Below are positions 1 through 11,952 of a stretch of DNA of 64,000 bases, piece after piece. Source of the stretch: Sambucus nigra (taxonomy: Eukaryota; Streptophyta; Magnoliopsida; Dipsacales; Adoxaceae); assembly GCA_949130495.1 (NCBI GenBank), contig CASBWL010000053.1:434001-498000 (forward strand). The letters are read 5' to 3'. Each line of letters opens with the position of its first letter. The first letter of the stretch is position 1. The notes below the pieces were generated by a model. That model saw only the letters and a program-made list of their open reading frames with translations, searched no databases and was not told the DNA's origin. The position numbers were made by a program, and so were the translations under genes.

Positions 1-1107
1 TTCAAGAAATTTATTAGTTAATGCCCCTTCTTTTAAAGGTATGTTTGATAACATTTATTTTTTAGACAATTAAGGTCAAGGTCATGTTCCTTCCTATATT
101 TGAATTTATAGAACAGTGATTTTTAGGTTTATAAATTTAGTCCCTACGGTAGAACAACATTTATTTGTGTGGTCCCTTTAGAGTTAGGAGTACACAAAAC
201 AAGTCATTTAATTTGTTTTTGTTATATTGATATTATATTTATATCCTTAGTCATACTCATTTAAAACTCATTCTAAAAATAAACACATAACCCCACCTCC
301 ACCCCAGCACACCCCACCCCACCCACCAGAATCCTCGTTGGGACACCAAAATCCTTGCCAGAGATTGCCAAAATTCTCATCGGATTGTTTCTCTCTCCTC
401 ATTTCTCTCTCGCTTCGTTTATTTCTTTTATTGTTTTGGTTCGGGCCAGCGGCACTATTGCCAGTACTGGAGAAGAAAGTTTGATGGAAGTGTTCGTTGG
501 GAAAAAAAGAGTTTTCGTTGAGAAAAATAGAGGTTTTAATGAAATACTAAATTTATCAGCTTCGATTTTTTTGTCAAATAAAGTCAAATATGGGTGTTGT
601 TGGATAGATCTAGATAAATAGATTTCAGATATATGAATTTTGTGAATATTGCATTTGTAAATTTAAAGTTATGAACTTTTAAAAATTTAATTTTTTATGA
701 GTTGTAAAATGGTATAATTGTCATTTTGGGTGTTTTTTTTTTGTAGAGGGACAAAACTTATAAAATTATTGGGAGTGTGATATTTTTATACAATTTGTGT
801 TATATTGGACCATTCTCCAAAAATCCATTATTTTTTATCATGAAAAATTATATTTTATTCAGTTATTTTCCTTATTTTTTAGGTTTAATTATAAAAAAAT
901 ATATGTAATTATTTTCTTCAAAAAATGTTGATCACATGTGCTATTTTTGTCATAGAAAACAATTCTCAAACGCCTCTTTTGTAGACCTGTCCCAAATTTG
1001 TCTAGTCCGCCCAAATTTTATCTTTTCAACTGATTCCACCACATACACGCAGTAAACCATGTGATATAACATTTTCATATAATATCAGATACACTAATAT
1101 TGAATTT
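1..1107. other. AT-rich intergenic sequence, no gene seen
   Basis: Low-complexity AT-rich DNA. A C-rich stretch lies near 290-330, and two phrases near 140-180 and 745-770 resemble non-coding plant repeat DNA. The open frames here are short and show no recognisable domain. I see no tRNA, terminal repeat or coding bias. Confidence 0.5.
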
Positions 1108-1545
1108 ATGCCAGGGCGATCCACCACAGAAGCGATTTACTTATTAAGACAATCAATGAAGAAATGTAAAAGTAAGAATAAAAATTTATATATTGTCTTT
1201 ATAGATTTAGTAAAGGATTATGATATAGTACATATGTATATAATTTAGTGGGCTTTAAGGAGGAAAATAATACCCAAGAGTTATGTTAAAGTTATCTAAT
1301 ATATGTATAATAACACAAAGACTAAAGTAAGGACTATATGTAGAGAAACTAATGACTTTACAATTAAAGTGAGTTTACATCAACGATCAACCTTAAGTCC
1401 TTATTTATTTGTCGTAGTTATGGATGAGATTACTAAGGACATACAAGAAGATGTCCCTTGGTATATGTTGTTTGCGGATGATAATGTTTTAGTAGACACT
1501 TCAAAAGAGGAGTTAGCGATGACAGTAGATACTTGGAGAAAAGGA
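1108..1545 (+). pseudogene. LINE (non-LTR retrotransposon) reverse transcriptase fragment
   Basis: A single frame reads as the central part of a plant LINE reverse transcriptase. It opens with MPGRSTTEAI and continues with YIVFIDLVKDYD (the first catalytic aspartate region), SLHQRSTLSPYLF (finger/palm motif) and MLFADDNVLVD (the FADD catalytic box). Two in-frame stops (near 1246 and 1300) interrupt it. It ends abruptly after the thumb start, so both the endonuclease and the C-terminal part are missing. The order and spacing of motifs match the common plant L1-like family. This is a dead, truncated copy and nothing nearby suggests expression. Confidence 0.8.
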
Positions 1546-2053
1546 TCCCAATTAGCCATTAGGAGTCCTTATGCACCGACGTAGAGTGTGCGATAAGTTG
1601 ATGTGGCTTGTCGCGATTGATAAATGTCGTTGACGTGGTGTATCGCGATTAGTAAGTGTAGCTGATGCGGACTCACATCCATAAGGCGATAACCACACGA
1701 CACGTAACTGTGTCGCAATCCTGAGTCGGCCTAGCATATCCGAAATGGTAGTGTGGATTTCCTAAGGATAAATGGAAGAAAATAAGCTCCATGTTATTTT
1801 TTTTGTGACGTAGGGTAATCACCAGGCCAGCTTGCACACACCTCGAGACTAATCCTCCCCCCGGACAAGACTTTCTATAACAGACATTTAATTTGCCTGG
1901 ATTTATAGCTACACCCTGATTCTAACAACTTCGACAACCCTCGAGTTAAATCAACTCCATGTTATCATTCTCAAAACAAACTTTGGTTATCCCAAGGGAC
2001 CTTACACAGTGAAAAACCTGAACTGATTAAAGTTGAACCTGCTGACATTGAAC
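1546..2053. other. No gene; short imperfect repeats
   Basis: Downstream of the LINE fragment a short phrase with TCGCGATT followed by a TGACGTGG/TGATGCGG-like run recurs two to three times between about 1600 and 1680. The rest is unassigned. The open frame on the minus strand at 1552-1737 has no recognisable domain. Confidence 0.4.
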
Positions 2054-2239
2054 CTAATGAATTGAATCACGCAATATCCCTGCTATCCTATGGTAGCTAT
2101 GATTGGGCTTATCATCAGTTTTTAACCAACAGTAATAATCGTCTTCGTCATAATAGACAGTGACAGAAATGGGTTGTTTATGCTTGTTCAAGAGAATATC
2201 ATTTCTTCTTTTCCATATATTGCAGAGGAGGAAGGCCAA
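2054..2239 (-). pseudogene. Possible LINE/RNase H-proximal fragment
   Basis: The minus-strand frame contains FLLCNIWKRRNDILLNKHKQ, which resembles the W-x-IWK-x-RN motif between the zinc-binding region and the RNase H domain of plant LINE-derived proteins. About 60 residues remain, with no catalytic residues visible. Lying 0.5 kb from the LINE RT relic but on the opposite strand, it would be a separate or rearranged piece. The match is short, so confidence is low. Confidence 0.35.
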
Positions 2240-2588
2240 ACTACTTAAAGTCTTTGTCCCGATGGAATGCTATGTTTTCTTTTTTAATAAAATAATTTTA
2301 AATATTAGGGCTTCAAATATTATGTTATGTGTAATTCAATTTTCAAATATCATTTTTATGATTTCGATTAAATGATAATTCCATGTTTTCCGAATAATAA
2401 AATTTATGAGATTTCAGAATGTTATGAACTTAGCTGAATTTGAACAAAAAATTATTTTATGTTTTCATTTTTTCCCATTCGGAAAGGATTTTAAAATTTT
2501 AATAATTTGAATTTTTTTTCGAACACTGCTATTTGAATCCAATCCGACCAAAACACATCTCTATACAAAACTAACAAAGCACCACCAA

Positions 2589-3560
2589 GGCAGGGGCGAA
2601 GCCAGGAATTTATTTTCGGGGGAGGGGGGCAAAATATACCGGGGGTTCGGGGGAGGTAGGCCCCGAGGTGATTTTTTTTTTTGTTATTTACATTTTTATG
2701 CAATATTTTATCACTAAAAATATATTAACCGTGATAATTTTTTCTCAACAATATCATATATATTCATCATCAAAATATAATAGTTGCACCACATACAATA
2801 TTCATGTTTTACCAAAACAAGAATACAATATAATAGTTGTTCAAGTGTTTCACGTGCCCAATTTTGAACATTGAAGTCGAGGGAAATCGAAGACTCGTCG
2901 ACATTTTTACTTTCGGCGTGTTTTCTCTTAAAAAAATGAATCAAGGGACTTTGATTTCCCCATATTCGACAACACAAAAATAAAACAAACACAAATTAAT
3001 TAATAACAGTGGATACAATTATACTAACTAATTAATACTAATTAATTGACAATGACAGTTTTTATAAAAAAATTACAGTTTTTATTTAAAAAAATGATTT
3101 ACAGTAATATTAGGGGTAAATATGTTTTTTTAAAAACACACGTTAATTAATAACAGTTGATAAACTTAATACTAACTAATTATGTTTTATAATATTAACT
3201 AATTAATACTAACTAATTAACAATGATAATTTTTATATAAAAATGACAGTCTTTTATTAAAAAATGACAGTTTTTATCAAAAAAAAAAGTTAAGGGAAAG
3301 AGAGGTACCTTTGAATAAATGGATGAATGGAGTTTAATCTTTGAGATGAACCTTTGAAAAAGTGGAGAGGTGCCTTTGAAATAAAAATCGGCTATTTCGG
3401 TTAGGTGAAGAGAAGTTAAAGGTAGTTTAGGTTATATAGGAAAGGTTTAAATGGTTGGAATGTGTGGGCTTAATGGTTTGGGCGTTTGTTGGGTTTAATA
3501 TGTCTATTTTTAGGGGCTTCTACGGTCTAGGCCTTGGACTAATAATTTTGGACAAAAAAA
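2589..3560. repeat. Low-complexity transposon-like repeat with GGGGCGAAGCCAGG edge
   Basis: Begins with a CAGGGGCGAAGCCAGG-type edge followed by G-rich stretches. Edges of this type (GGGGCGGAGCCAG) recur in plant non-autonomous repeats. Inside, an AT-rich block of about 130 bases carrying TTAATACTAACTAATTA and ATGACAGTTTTTAT occurs twice, imperfectly (about 2995-3110 and 3140-3280). No matching inverted terminus was found, so family and right boundary are uncertain. Confidence 0.35.
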
Positions 3561-4446
3561 TAGGGCACAACAAATTTTAAACTATTAGGTCCAATACATA
3601 AATACCCTGAAATTAAAACAAAAATGCACTTTTTCAGATCGATGCCAACTTTTTCAAAATCGAAGCACCAAAAACACTCTTCGATCAAAACCCTAACCAT
3701 ACTGTCTCTTCGATCAAAACTTCAAAACGATTCTCATTCTCAATTAAAATTTGGTGAACAACAACTTCACAGAAATTAAAGGGGTCAAACCCTAATCGTG
3801 GAAGTTATACCAATCATCACATTCTCAATCAAATTCTTCCAAACACAACTAACAAGTATGGATACATTCTCATATATATGTTATTAAGTTTTGTACTTAA
3901 GATTATACCATACACTACGTATCTGTTGTGTTATTAGTGTTTTATTTCTGATATCACCTGTTTGTCCTTATGTATTTTGTGTTCTCGTATGTATAAATTT
4001 GTAGACATTACACATGGACTGATCAAAATCACATTCTTCTTCTTCATGATATGAAAAATACACTTGTTGCCCTGATTTTAAATGCAAAATACACTTTTTG
4101 CATGTTAGATATATGTATTTCATCATTGTACATTTCCTCCTGTATACATCATTTATTGAAGATTAGGAATATATAGATGATTGGATATATGTACATGTAC
4201 AAGCCCTATTTTATTGCGTGTACTCTGTGAATAAATTAACAGAGAACACACATTGAAATTGAATTTCTTAGTCCAATATGTGTGTACTTTTATGTTTTAT
4301 ATATGTACTCTACACAATATATATTTCATATCCATATTTGATCAATCCTATGTTATTTTGGTCTGCCAATAACATTTGAATGATATTCCATGAGTTTGTA
4401 AGAAGTATAATTCTTGTGTTATTGTTTATGAATCATACCATCATGC
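3561..4446. other. AT-rich upstream region of a truncated gene copy
   Basis: No coding region. At 3650-3850 there are several AAACCCTAA-like and TCGATCAAAAC phrases typical of plant 5' leader DNA. From about 4220 to 4446 the sequence parallels 17090-17383, the upstream flank of the longer gene copy, so this segment belongs to a duplicated locus. Confidence 0.5.
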
Positions 4447-4677
4447 ATGTTCCACTATAAAATTGCTGCTCGTACCTTTGAAGATCTTGACAATACAAAA
4501 CCTTTCACATTGACAATCAATACTACTAATGATGATGAAATTTGTTTTCTCCTTCGCATCAATGATAGAGAGAATATATTATTTGTTTTTTTCTACTACT
4601 ACGAAGACATTAAATGCACTTTTGATGTGCAAAATCTTCAAGTAACTGAATCAAAAGTGAAGGATTTGGCAAAATGA
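4447..4677 (+). pseudogene. Truncated first exon of an unidentified duplicated gene (copy 1)
   Basis: The frame starts at an ATG and encodes 76 residues. They align without large gaps to the start of the longer copy at 17384 (shared phrases NTKPFTLT, NTTNDDEI, DIKCTFDVQ and KDLAK). In copy 1 the frame stops directly after KDLAK, where copy 2 continues for about 60 more residues. At 4678-4745 a different sequence (frame ITCGAKKLS) follows until the Tat LTR begins. I do not recognise the protein family from this part alone. The partial duplicate is broken both by divergence and by the neighbouring retrotransposon. Confidence 0.6.
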
Positions 4678-4745
4678 ATTACATGTGGGGCAAAGAAACT
4701 ATCTGTAAAATTAATTGGAGCGTGCACTGAAGTGACATATCCAAA

Positions 4746-5671
4746 TGATATGCCCCAAGTGTGACCTCGGCCTAGAGACACCAACCTCGGCCGAGGTGGT
4801 GGCCGAGATATTGACCGACCCTTGATAAGCCATGGGCCCACGATATCAGCCCTCGGCCTTAGTTAGGTCGGCCCAGGCCGACATTATCACCTACATCTCC
4901 AATGGACACTACGCGCATCACAGGCATCAACAACATTCTCATATACCTGGGTATGGCAACCTCGAACGAGTGTAGGCCGAGGTGACAAGAAGACTTGGTA
5001 ATCTTCAACATAGAATCAGTCCAACCTCGGCTGAGGCCGACCCCAGCATAATGTCTCGGCTGAGATCAGGCCGAGAATCCCTATGGTACATCTCGAATTG
5101 AATGAATACCAAGCCTTTACAACTCGGCCTCTCCCAGGCCGAGGTCATGCACCAATATGGCGATCGAGCATCTGTTGACCTTTGGATAAGGACGCATGAG
5201 CACAAATCAGTTGTAACAAGATTATTCTCCACACGTGGGGAGGATATTTCATCATCATTCCTTACATGTGACAGTGACAGGTGGCTTCCCCCTATTGGTG
5301 AGGCTACCACACACATGCTCATTGCATGCATGGGGGGTACATTACACCCCCTAGGTACTATATATACGGATCATCCCCTACCTTGCAAAAGGATCCAGAT
5401 ATTAAACCCTAACAAAAACTCTGTCTAGATATACAGTAAAGAGAGAAAGCTTGAGAGGTTGTATCCATGGCCATTAGTGCCTTCATTCAGTGATATTACT
5501 CACACACACTCATAGTGGACGTAGGACAAATTTGCTGAACCACTTATATACCAGTGCCCTCTCCTCTTATCCTCATCTCAGTCTCTTATTTCTTTATATA
5601 GCTGTGCTGCCATTGTTATTCTTATATTGAGCTTGAAAACACCTTACCTGGTGGTGCTAATTTCAGCATCA
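4746..5671 (+). repeat. Tat element 5' LTR
   Basis: Starts TGATATGCC and ends CAGCATCA; same length as the 3' LTR. The first half is rich in CCTCGG and CCGAGG, often joined as the palindrome CCTCGGCCGAGG. The sequence TACTATATATACGG near 5357-5370 is a likely TATA region. Open frames on both strands here (near 5005-5430) recur in the 3' LTR and are not proteins. Confidence 0.9.
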
Positions 5672-5673
5672 TT

Positions 5674-5692
5674 TTAGCGCTGTCTGTGGGAA
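5674..5692 (+). other. Primer-binding site of the Tat element
   Basis: TTAGCGCTGTCTGTGGGAA lies two bases after the 5' LTR. It closely resembles the GGCGCCGTCTGTGGGAA primer-binding sites common in Tat-lineage elements. The tRNA was not identified here. Confidence 0.75.
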
Positions 5693-5845
5693 CGAGAAGC
5701 TATCTATTCCTCTTATTCTGCTTAACCTCACCAGAGACTCTGTTTGTGAACCAGGCCACCCCCTAGTGTGGAGTTGTTTCACCATTGAAAGAGGTCCTGT
5801 GAGGTGCTAAGCTCATTTGCTACCCAAGCTCTATAGTGTTAACAT

Positions 5846-7760
5846 ATGGCACCAGAGTTACCACCGCCTCTTCCGCCGCCCGGAGGGGGAGGGACTAGTT
5901 CCAGTCAGGCACCCCCCCAGCCCAAAATGGCGGAGGTAGCAGAGGCCATGAAATCTTTAACTGCAACACAACAAGCCATGAAGGAGAAATTTGCTCAGCT
6001 CAGTCAAACTATGATGAGACCATCTAGAGTCTCACCGGCCATGATCACTCCGGTGGCAGTTCAGCCTCATCCAGACGCCAGGGGACCACCCCAGGCGCCA
6101 ATGAAGGACTAGCCTGCACCCCAGCGGAGAGGGACGTTGCTGACCCTAGGCGCTTGCGCCTGGGGAGGCAGGGAAACCCTTGCAAAGAGGACAGGTATGA
6201 TGACCTGGAAGCTGAGGAAGCCCCAGAAGACTGCTGGGAGCTGTATGAGGTGTTAAATAACACTATACGACCTCTTAGGCAGAGTCAAGGATGTGTCGGC
6301 CGAATAGGAGAAGAGGCCCAACAAAGAGGGTCGACCTTTGATAGGTTGAGCAGAAGGTCGGCCTTCGAGGGGCTGGGCCCGGTGAATGACCTAAGACAGA
6401 GGCTATCGAGGTCGAGGAGCGCAGTATGCTCTCAGAGAGGGGGTAGGCAGGGTCGGCCAGACCAAGGTCGACCCTATGAAAGAAGAGGACAAGAATATGA
6501 AGAGGTCAATAGCCAACGTGTCACGGTTGGGGAACCCTCTGTCCATCGCAGGGAGGTGGTAGGGGATAACGTCGGCCAGGTTGATGATAGAAGACCCTGG
6601 AATGATTCTATCCAATGCCTTGAGGAGATGATAGGAGACCTCATTAAAAGCAGGGACCTAGTACAAAGGGGTTACTTAGAGGACTCCCCATTTGTGGCTA
6701 GGATAGTGGGGTTCCCAACCCCAGCCAAGTTCAAGCCTCCTACAGTGGCTCCCAAGTATGATGGAAGCACTAACCCTGTACACCATATCGAGATGTATCA
6801 GTCGGTAGTAGACATTTAATCGATACCCGATGAGATGAAGTGTAGGGCCTTCTCAGGGACCTTGACAGGGGTAGCGCATAGTTGGTTCACCTCCCTTCCG
6901 AAGAACTCAATTGAGAACTTTAAAGGCTTGGCTGAGCAGTTCATCCATAACTTCTGCTTTGGGGTAAGACCCTAAAAGAAGACTACCCACCTGCTGTATG
7001 TCAAACAGGCCAAGGGTGAGAGCCTAAGAGCCTACATAGCAAGATTCAACAAAGAGAAATTGGAGGTGGAAGATTATGAAGAGAGCATAGCCATGACCGC
7101 CCTTATAGGAGGCCTCCAGAAGGGGAAGCTATTGTGGAAACTAGCGAAAGACCCCCTAGGTCCATGATGGAGCTGCTGGCAACCGTAGGGAAAGTGATGA
7201 ATGCGAAAGAGGCAATGGCCGCCAAGTATGAGGAGGAGAACCACAGTAGCATAAGAAGGTCCCAAGGTAAGAAAGAGGGGAAGAAGAGGTCAGGAGATGA
7301 TAAGTTCGCTCATTACACTCCTCTAACTGTGAGCTGTGAGCACATCCTCAATGAGATTAAGACTGACCGGACTCCGAGGTGGCCAGAGAAACTGAAGGTC
7401 CCGCCATATAAGAGGAACAAAAACCTATGGTGTGAGTTCCATCAGGATCATGGCCATGTCACAGATAGATGTTTCTCTTTAAAGGATGAGATTGAGAAGA
7501 TGTTGAAGTCTGGAAAGCTGAGGAAGTATGTGGATGGTAAGGATCCAAAGGGTGGAAAAGATGACCCTAAGAAAAGAAGAGATAATAGATGCCGTGGGAA
7601 TGTCCCGGCCAGAAGGGACGATGATTCAAAAGGAGGTGATGAAGACGACCCGAATCTTCCGCCAAAGGATGACAACACCCCGGTGAAGAGGGTCGGAATG
7701 ATCTCCTTTGGTGTTAGCACCATATGTGGGGGATTCGCAGGAGGTGGATCTGAGGTAGCC
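5846..7760 (+). pseudogene. gag: Tat gag (capsid and nucleocapsid), broken
   Basis: Translation would start at 5846 with a proline-rich N-terminus (MAPELPPPLPPP). The frame changes near 6112-6154 and again near 7140. The capsid region is clear: PKYDGSTNPVHHIEMYQ, MKCRAFSGTLTG, WFTSLPKNSIENF and LRAYIARFNKE follow in the order expected for Tat gag. A CEFHQDHGHVTDRC motif near 7432-7475 is the lineage's zinc-finger-like nucleocapsid signature. In-frame stops lie at about 6817 (TAA) and 6973 (TAA), both one C-to-T change from CAA. The remainder is lysine- and aspartate-rich linker. It would package element RNA if intact. Confidence 0.88.
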
Positions 7761-7859
7761 GACAGGAAAGCTCATGTTGTAGAAGCCAGGTCATTGGCCA
7801 AGACGAAAGTTGTGAAACTAACATCTTCTAATGCAGTGCAGAAGAGGAAGAAGGTAGAC

Positions 7860-8300
7860 ATGGACACCCTCGTAGTGGGGTTCTCCAGACTTGACTTCAA
7901 GGGTATCTTAGCTCCCCATGATGACCCTTTGGTCATAACAACAAGGGTGCATGGGTGCGAGGTACAGAGGATCCTCATAGACGGGGTATGGTCTGCAGAC
8001 GTGATGTTCTAACCTTGCTTCAAGAGCCTGGGTCTTAGCAGGGCAAGGCTGGTACCCTACCATCACCCACTGATAGGCTTCAGTGGAAAAAAGGTGCACC
8101 CCTTGGGCATGTATGAAATGGATGTACGGATGGGGGATGAGTGACCTAAGAGGCTGACCAAGAAGATAAACTTTTTCATTATGGACGAAAACGTATTCTC
8201 AGCCTACAACCTCATCATAGGAAGGGTGGCCCTCAAAGAGTTTGAAGCCGTGCCGTCGATGGTCCATCATATGGTAAAATTCCCGACTCCTTATGGAGTT
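7860..8300 (+). pseudogene. pol: Tat aspartic protease domain, active site lost
   Basis: In the same frame as the end of gag. The region around DDPLVITTRVHGCEV and RILIDGVWSADVMF corresponds to the retropepsin active-site loop. The family's Asp-Thr/Ser-Gly triad is not present (LIDGVWSAD is read instead). A TAA follows at about 8010 and a TGA at about 8142. Further on, FIMDENVFSAYNLIIGR fits the flap and C-terminal conserved segment (the usual ILGR-like motif). It would cleave the Gag-Pol polyprotein, but this copy cannot. Confidence 0.8.
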
Positions 8301-8429
8301 AGAGAAGTGCAAGGGGACCAGACCACGGCGTGAGAGTGTTACTTCAACTCGGCCGAAGAGAGAGAGTCCCATAAGATAGCAACCACCACTTACAGCATTA
8401 ACACTCCTGACCCAAGAGACGAAATAAAA

Positions 8430-9990
8430 TTGAAGAAGGGCGAGGCCGGGGAAGAGGTAGAATCCATCGTCCTCAATGAGGACAAGCCGGAAAAAACCAT
8501 CCAGGTCGGTAAGGCCCTAGAACAAGGAATCAAGGAAGAGCTGATAAACTTCCTCAGGAGGAGACAGAGTGTCTTCGCATGGAGTCACCCAGACATGTCT
8601 GGTATCGACCCTAAGGTCATGAGCCACAAGCTCAACGTGGACAAAGATGCCAGATCAATCAAGTAGAGATGAAGATCCTACTCCAGGGAGAAGTACGACT
8701 TCATCTGGGAAGAGGTAAGAAAGTTGGAAGAGGCCGAGTTCATAAGAGAGGTTACCTATCCGGAGTGGCTCTCAAATGCAGTCATCGTGCCTAAGGCCAA
8801 TGGGAAGTGGCGAATGTGTGTAGATTTCACTGACCTGAACAGGTCTTGCCCAAAAGACAGCTATCACTTACCTAGGATAGACCAGATGGTGGATGCAACG
8901 GCAGGGCACAAGCTCATGAGCTTCATGGACGCTTATTCAGGCCATAACCAAATCTTTATGGATGCTGAAGACTCTGAGAAGACAGCCTTCATTACTGACA
9001 AAGGGACGTACTGCTACAAGGTGATTCCCTTCGGTCTGAAAAATGCGGGGGAAACGTATCAGTGCCTTATCAATAAGATGTTAGAGGATCAAATAGGTAA
9101 GACCATGGAGGTGTATGTGGATGATATGCTAACGAAGAGATTGAGAGCCTGTACTCACGTAGCGGATCTTGAGAGGACCTTCGATGGTATGGACTCGTAC
9201 AGAATGAAACTCAACCCAGCAAAGTGTGTCTTAGGAGTAGGAGCTGGGAAGTTCCTGGGATTCATCATTAATCAGAGGGGGATTGAAGAGAACCCTGAGA
9301 AAATCAAGGCACTACTTGACATGAAGACTCCTAGGAGTATCAAGGATGTCCAGAGACTCAGGGGAAGAGTGGATGCCCTTAATAGGTTTGTTTCTAGGGC
9401 AACGGACAAGTGTCTTCCATTCTTTAAAGTTATAAGAAAGGCCTTCGAATGGGATGAAGAGTGTGAAAAAGCCTTCAACCAACTCAAGTCCTAGTTAGGG
9501 TCTCCCTTATTGCTGTCTCGGCCCATCACAGGGGAAATGTTGTTTGTGTATCTGGCAGTCTCTGAGTCAGCCATCAGCGCGGCCATCATACAGGAAGAGG
9601 ATGGAATCCAGAGGCCGGTATACTTCAACAGTAAGGCCCTTCAAGGGTCTGAACAAAACTATCCCCGAATAGAGAAGTTGGCTTATGCCCTAATACATGC
9701 CTCAAAAAAAATGAAGCCTTACTTCAAAGCTCACTCCATGGTAGTCCTCACCGACCCCCCACTAAGGCAGGTTCTGCACAAACCTGAGAAGTCCAGAAGA
9801 TTGATGACCTAGGCCATCGAACTAGGAGAATATGATCTTACCTACCAGCCTAGGACAACCATCAAGGGGCAGGCCCTCGCAGACTTTGTCACAGAATTCA
9901 CCTGGGAAGAGGCCGATAGAAGTTTGGAAGAGGCCGAGATAGAGAAAGGCTTAGATGACGGCGAAGAGGCGAACCACAATGTCTTTCAAA
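8430..9990 (+). pseudogene. pol: Tat reverse transcriptase and first RNase H, broken
   Basis: RT spans about 8560-9280. Visible motifs are GKWRMCVDFTDLNRSCPKD, LMSFMDAYSGHNQI, YKVIPFGLKNAGETYQ and the catalytic box VYVDDML near 9112-9132, then KFLGFIINQRGIE. RNase H follows from about 9400 to 9890 with FEWDEECEKAF, YFNSKALQGSEQNYPRIEKL, VVLTDPPL and LADFVTEF. Stops at about 8664 (TAG), 8670 (TGA), 9492 (TAG) and 9810 (TAG) break an otherwise continuous frame. The active-site YVDD is intact. Confidence 0.92.
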
Positions 9991-10106
9991 ATTTGGAAGA
10001 GACGGCACCAAACATCTTCCGAGGCTGAGAAGAGGTCATCTCAGACAAAATCCGGAGCAGAATAGAAGAGAACAAAGAGGATCGATAACTCTTCAAGAAG
10101 GGGGTC

Positions 10107-10690
10107 ATGAGTGAAGGGGTCTTCTCATCAGATGCAGACGTCTGGAGCCTTTTCGTTGATGGCTCTTCCTATGACACTGGAAGCGGTGCGGGGATAATAC
10201 TCTCGGCTCTAGATGGCGCCAACATTAAATACGCCCTGAGATTAAACTTCCAGGCCTCAAACAACGAGTCCGAGTATGAGGCCATGATAGCAGGTCTCTT
10301 ATTGGCAACAACTCTTCGAGTAAAGTGACTCCTACTCCCTAGCGACTCGAGGTTGGTTATCAATCAAGTGCTGGGGATATACGAGGCCAAAGACGAAAGG
10401 ATGGCCAAATACTTAAAGAAGGTAAGAAGGTTGTTAGAATATTTTGAAGAAGCAAAACTAAAGAGAGTGCCTCGACTGAGCAACACTCACGCTGATGCAT
10501 TGGCAAGGATGGCCTCGACAATGAAGACAGATTTGGGAAGGACCATTCCAATCGAGGTCTTAGGAAAGGCAACCATCGAGGAGGACGAGGTATGTAGCCC
10601 TTATCACAGTGTGAACCTAGGAGACTCATGGATCGACCCGCTCGTCAGATACCTAAGAGAGGGAGAGCTACCTGAGTCCAAGATGGAAAG
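10107..10690 (+). pseudogene. pol: Second (archaeal-type) RNase H of the Tat element
   Basis: After an acidic linker, a second RNase H fold is visible. WSLFVDGSSYDTGSGAGI gives the first catalytic aspartate, NNESEYEAMIAGLLLA the catalytic glutamate region, LLLPSDSRLVINQVLG the next aspartate, and LSNTHADALARMAS the terminal histidine/aspartate region. One TGA lies near 10326. This domain order (RT, RNase H, second RNase H, integrase) occurs in the Tat lineage among plant gypsy elements, and the second domain is a capture of the type found in cellular/archaeal RNases H1. A frameshift follows near 10690. Confidence 0.9.
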
Positions 10691-11837
10691 GAGGAAGTTG
10701 AGATACAGGCTGCCAAGTTCTCAATGGTAGGAGATATCTTGTACAAAAAGGGGTTTCTATTGCCTCTCCTCAGATGTGTACATTCCATGGAAGTACCCCG
10801 GGTCTTATAGGAGGTTCATGAGGGTTCTTGTTCTAGACACATAGGGGGAAGGCCCTTAGCCAAGAGGATCATCACTCAGGGATACTGGTGGCCTACCATG
10901 TCTAAGGATGCTGCAGACTATGTGAAGAGGTGCGACAAATGTCAAAGGTTCACCACTATACCTCATCAACCCCATCAGCCTATGACGTCAATCTCTTCTC
11001 CATGGACATTTGCGGTATGGGGAATTGACTTGGTAGGACCTTTGCCAAGAGTTGTCAACAACTATAGTTTCCATTGACTACTTTTCAAAGTGGGTGGAGG
11101 CAGAACCGATGATACCAATTACAGAGAAGAAGACCTTCCAATTCATTTGAAGGAACATCATATGTAGATATGGCCTCCCAAACACTCTCATCTCCGATAA
11201 TAGGACCCAGTTCAAGAACTCCTCCTTAGAAAAGTATTGCCTAAGAGTTGGGATTAAACAGTTCTTCTCATCTCCTGGTCGACCTCAGGCAAATGGCCAG
11301 ACCGAGGTCACAAACATAACCATTTTGGATGGACTTAAGAAGAGGTTAGAAGACGTGAATGGGAGATGGACAGAAGAGGTCTACGCTGTGTTATGGGCCT
11401 ATAGAACAACGGTAAGGACACCAACAGGAGAAACCCCATTTATGATGGCACATGGCTCAGAGGTCGTCATACCAACGAAAGTAGGACTACTAACTCATCG
11501 GATTCAGACCTACGACCCTGACAGCAATGGGGAAAAGAGGCGGCTAGACCTAGATCTTATCGAAGAAAGAAGAGAAGACACAGAGGTCAGAAAGGCAGCC
11601 TACCAGCAGAGGGCAGCGAAATTCTACAACCAGAGGGTGACGTCAAGACCCATTGCAGTGGGAGACCTAGTGCTAAAGAAAACCCTACAGAAGGCAAATA
11701 AGCTCTACCCAAACTGGCATGGCCCCTATAAAGTGACAAAAGATGTTGTACGTGGCACCTACAGACTAGAAAACCTAGAAGGGGAACCTTTCGCTAACCC
11801 ATGGAATGCTGATCACCTAAAGAAGTATTATATATGA
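10691..11837 (+). pseudogene. pol: Tat integrase, broken by stops and frameshifts
   Basis: The zinc-binding N-terminus is recognisable (RHIGGRPLAKRI, GYWWPTMSKDAADYVKRC, CDKCQRF; the HHCC pattern). The catalytic core shows Asp in VWGIDLVGPLP, Asp in LISDNRTQF and Glu in QANGQTEV, so the D,D,E triad can be read across frames. There is a TAG near 10809, a frameshift near 11060 and a stop near 11146. The C-terminal part is an open frame from about 11230 to the TGA at 11835, including AVLWAYRTTVRTPTGETPF, PNWHGPYKV and WNADHLKKYY. No chromodomain is present, consistent with Tat. Confidence 0.9.
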
Positions 11838-11952
11838 TGTTGCAAAGAGTCTATGTAAATGTACCATCTTATTATGAAGAGGTTATTAATAAAAGATCAA
11901 TTCCCATGACGGTTCTTGCTTCACTGTGGACTTATGTCAGAAATTATGAGGA
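11838..11952 (+). other. Tat post-pol spacer
   Basis: Non-coding stretch between the integrase stop and the tandem repeat. It contains AATAAAAG near 11888, which could act as a polyadenylation-type signal, but nothing else is recognisable. Confidence 0.3.

Noticed and set aside
355..621. 88-residue open frame at the left edge
   Set aside because: Hydrophobic low-complexity translation of T-rich DNA with an overlapping antisense frame; no homologous pattern recognised.
2491..2703. 70-residue minus-strand open frame rich in proline
   Set aside because: It translates the G-rich repeat edge and is a frequent spurious product of that repeat.
3650..3850. Telomere-like AAACCCTAA words
   Set aside because: Only isolated single copies, common in plant leaders; no tandem telomeric array.
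5005..5428. Overlapping 108-residue open frames on both strands, repeated at 16093-16516
   Set aside because: They lie inside the Tat LTRs and are present in both copies only because the LTRs are duplicates.
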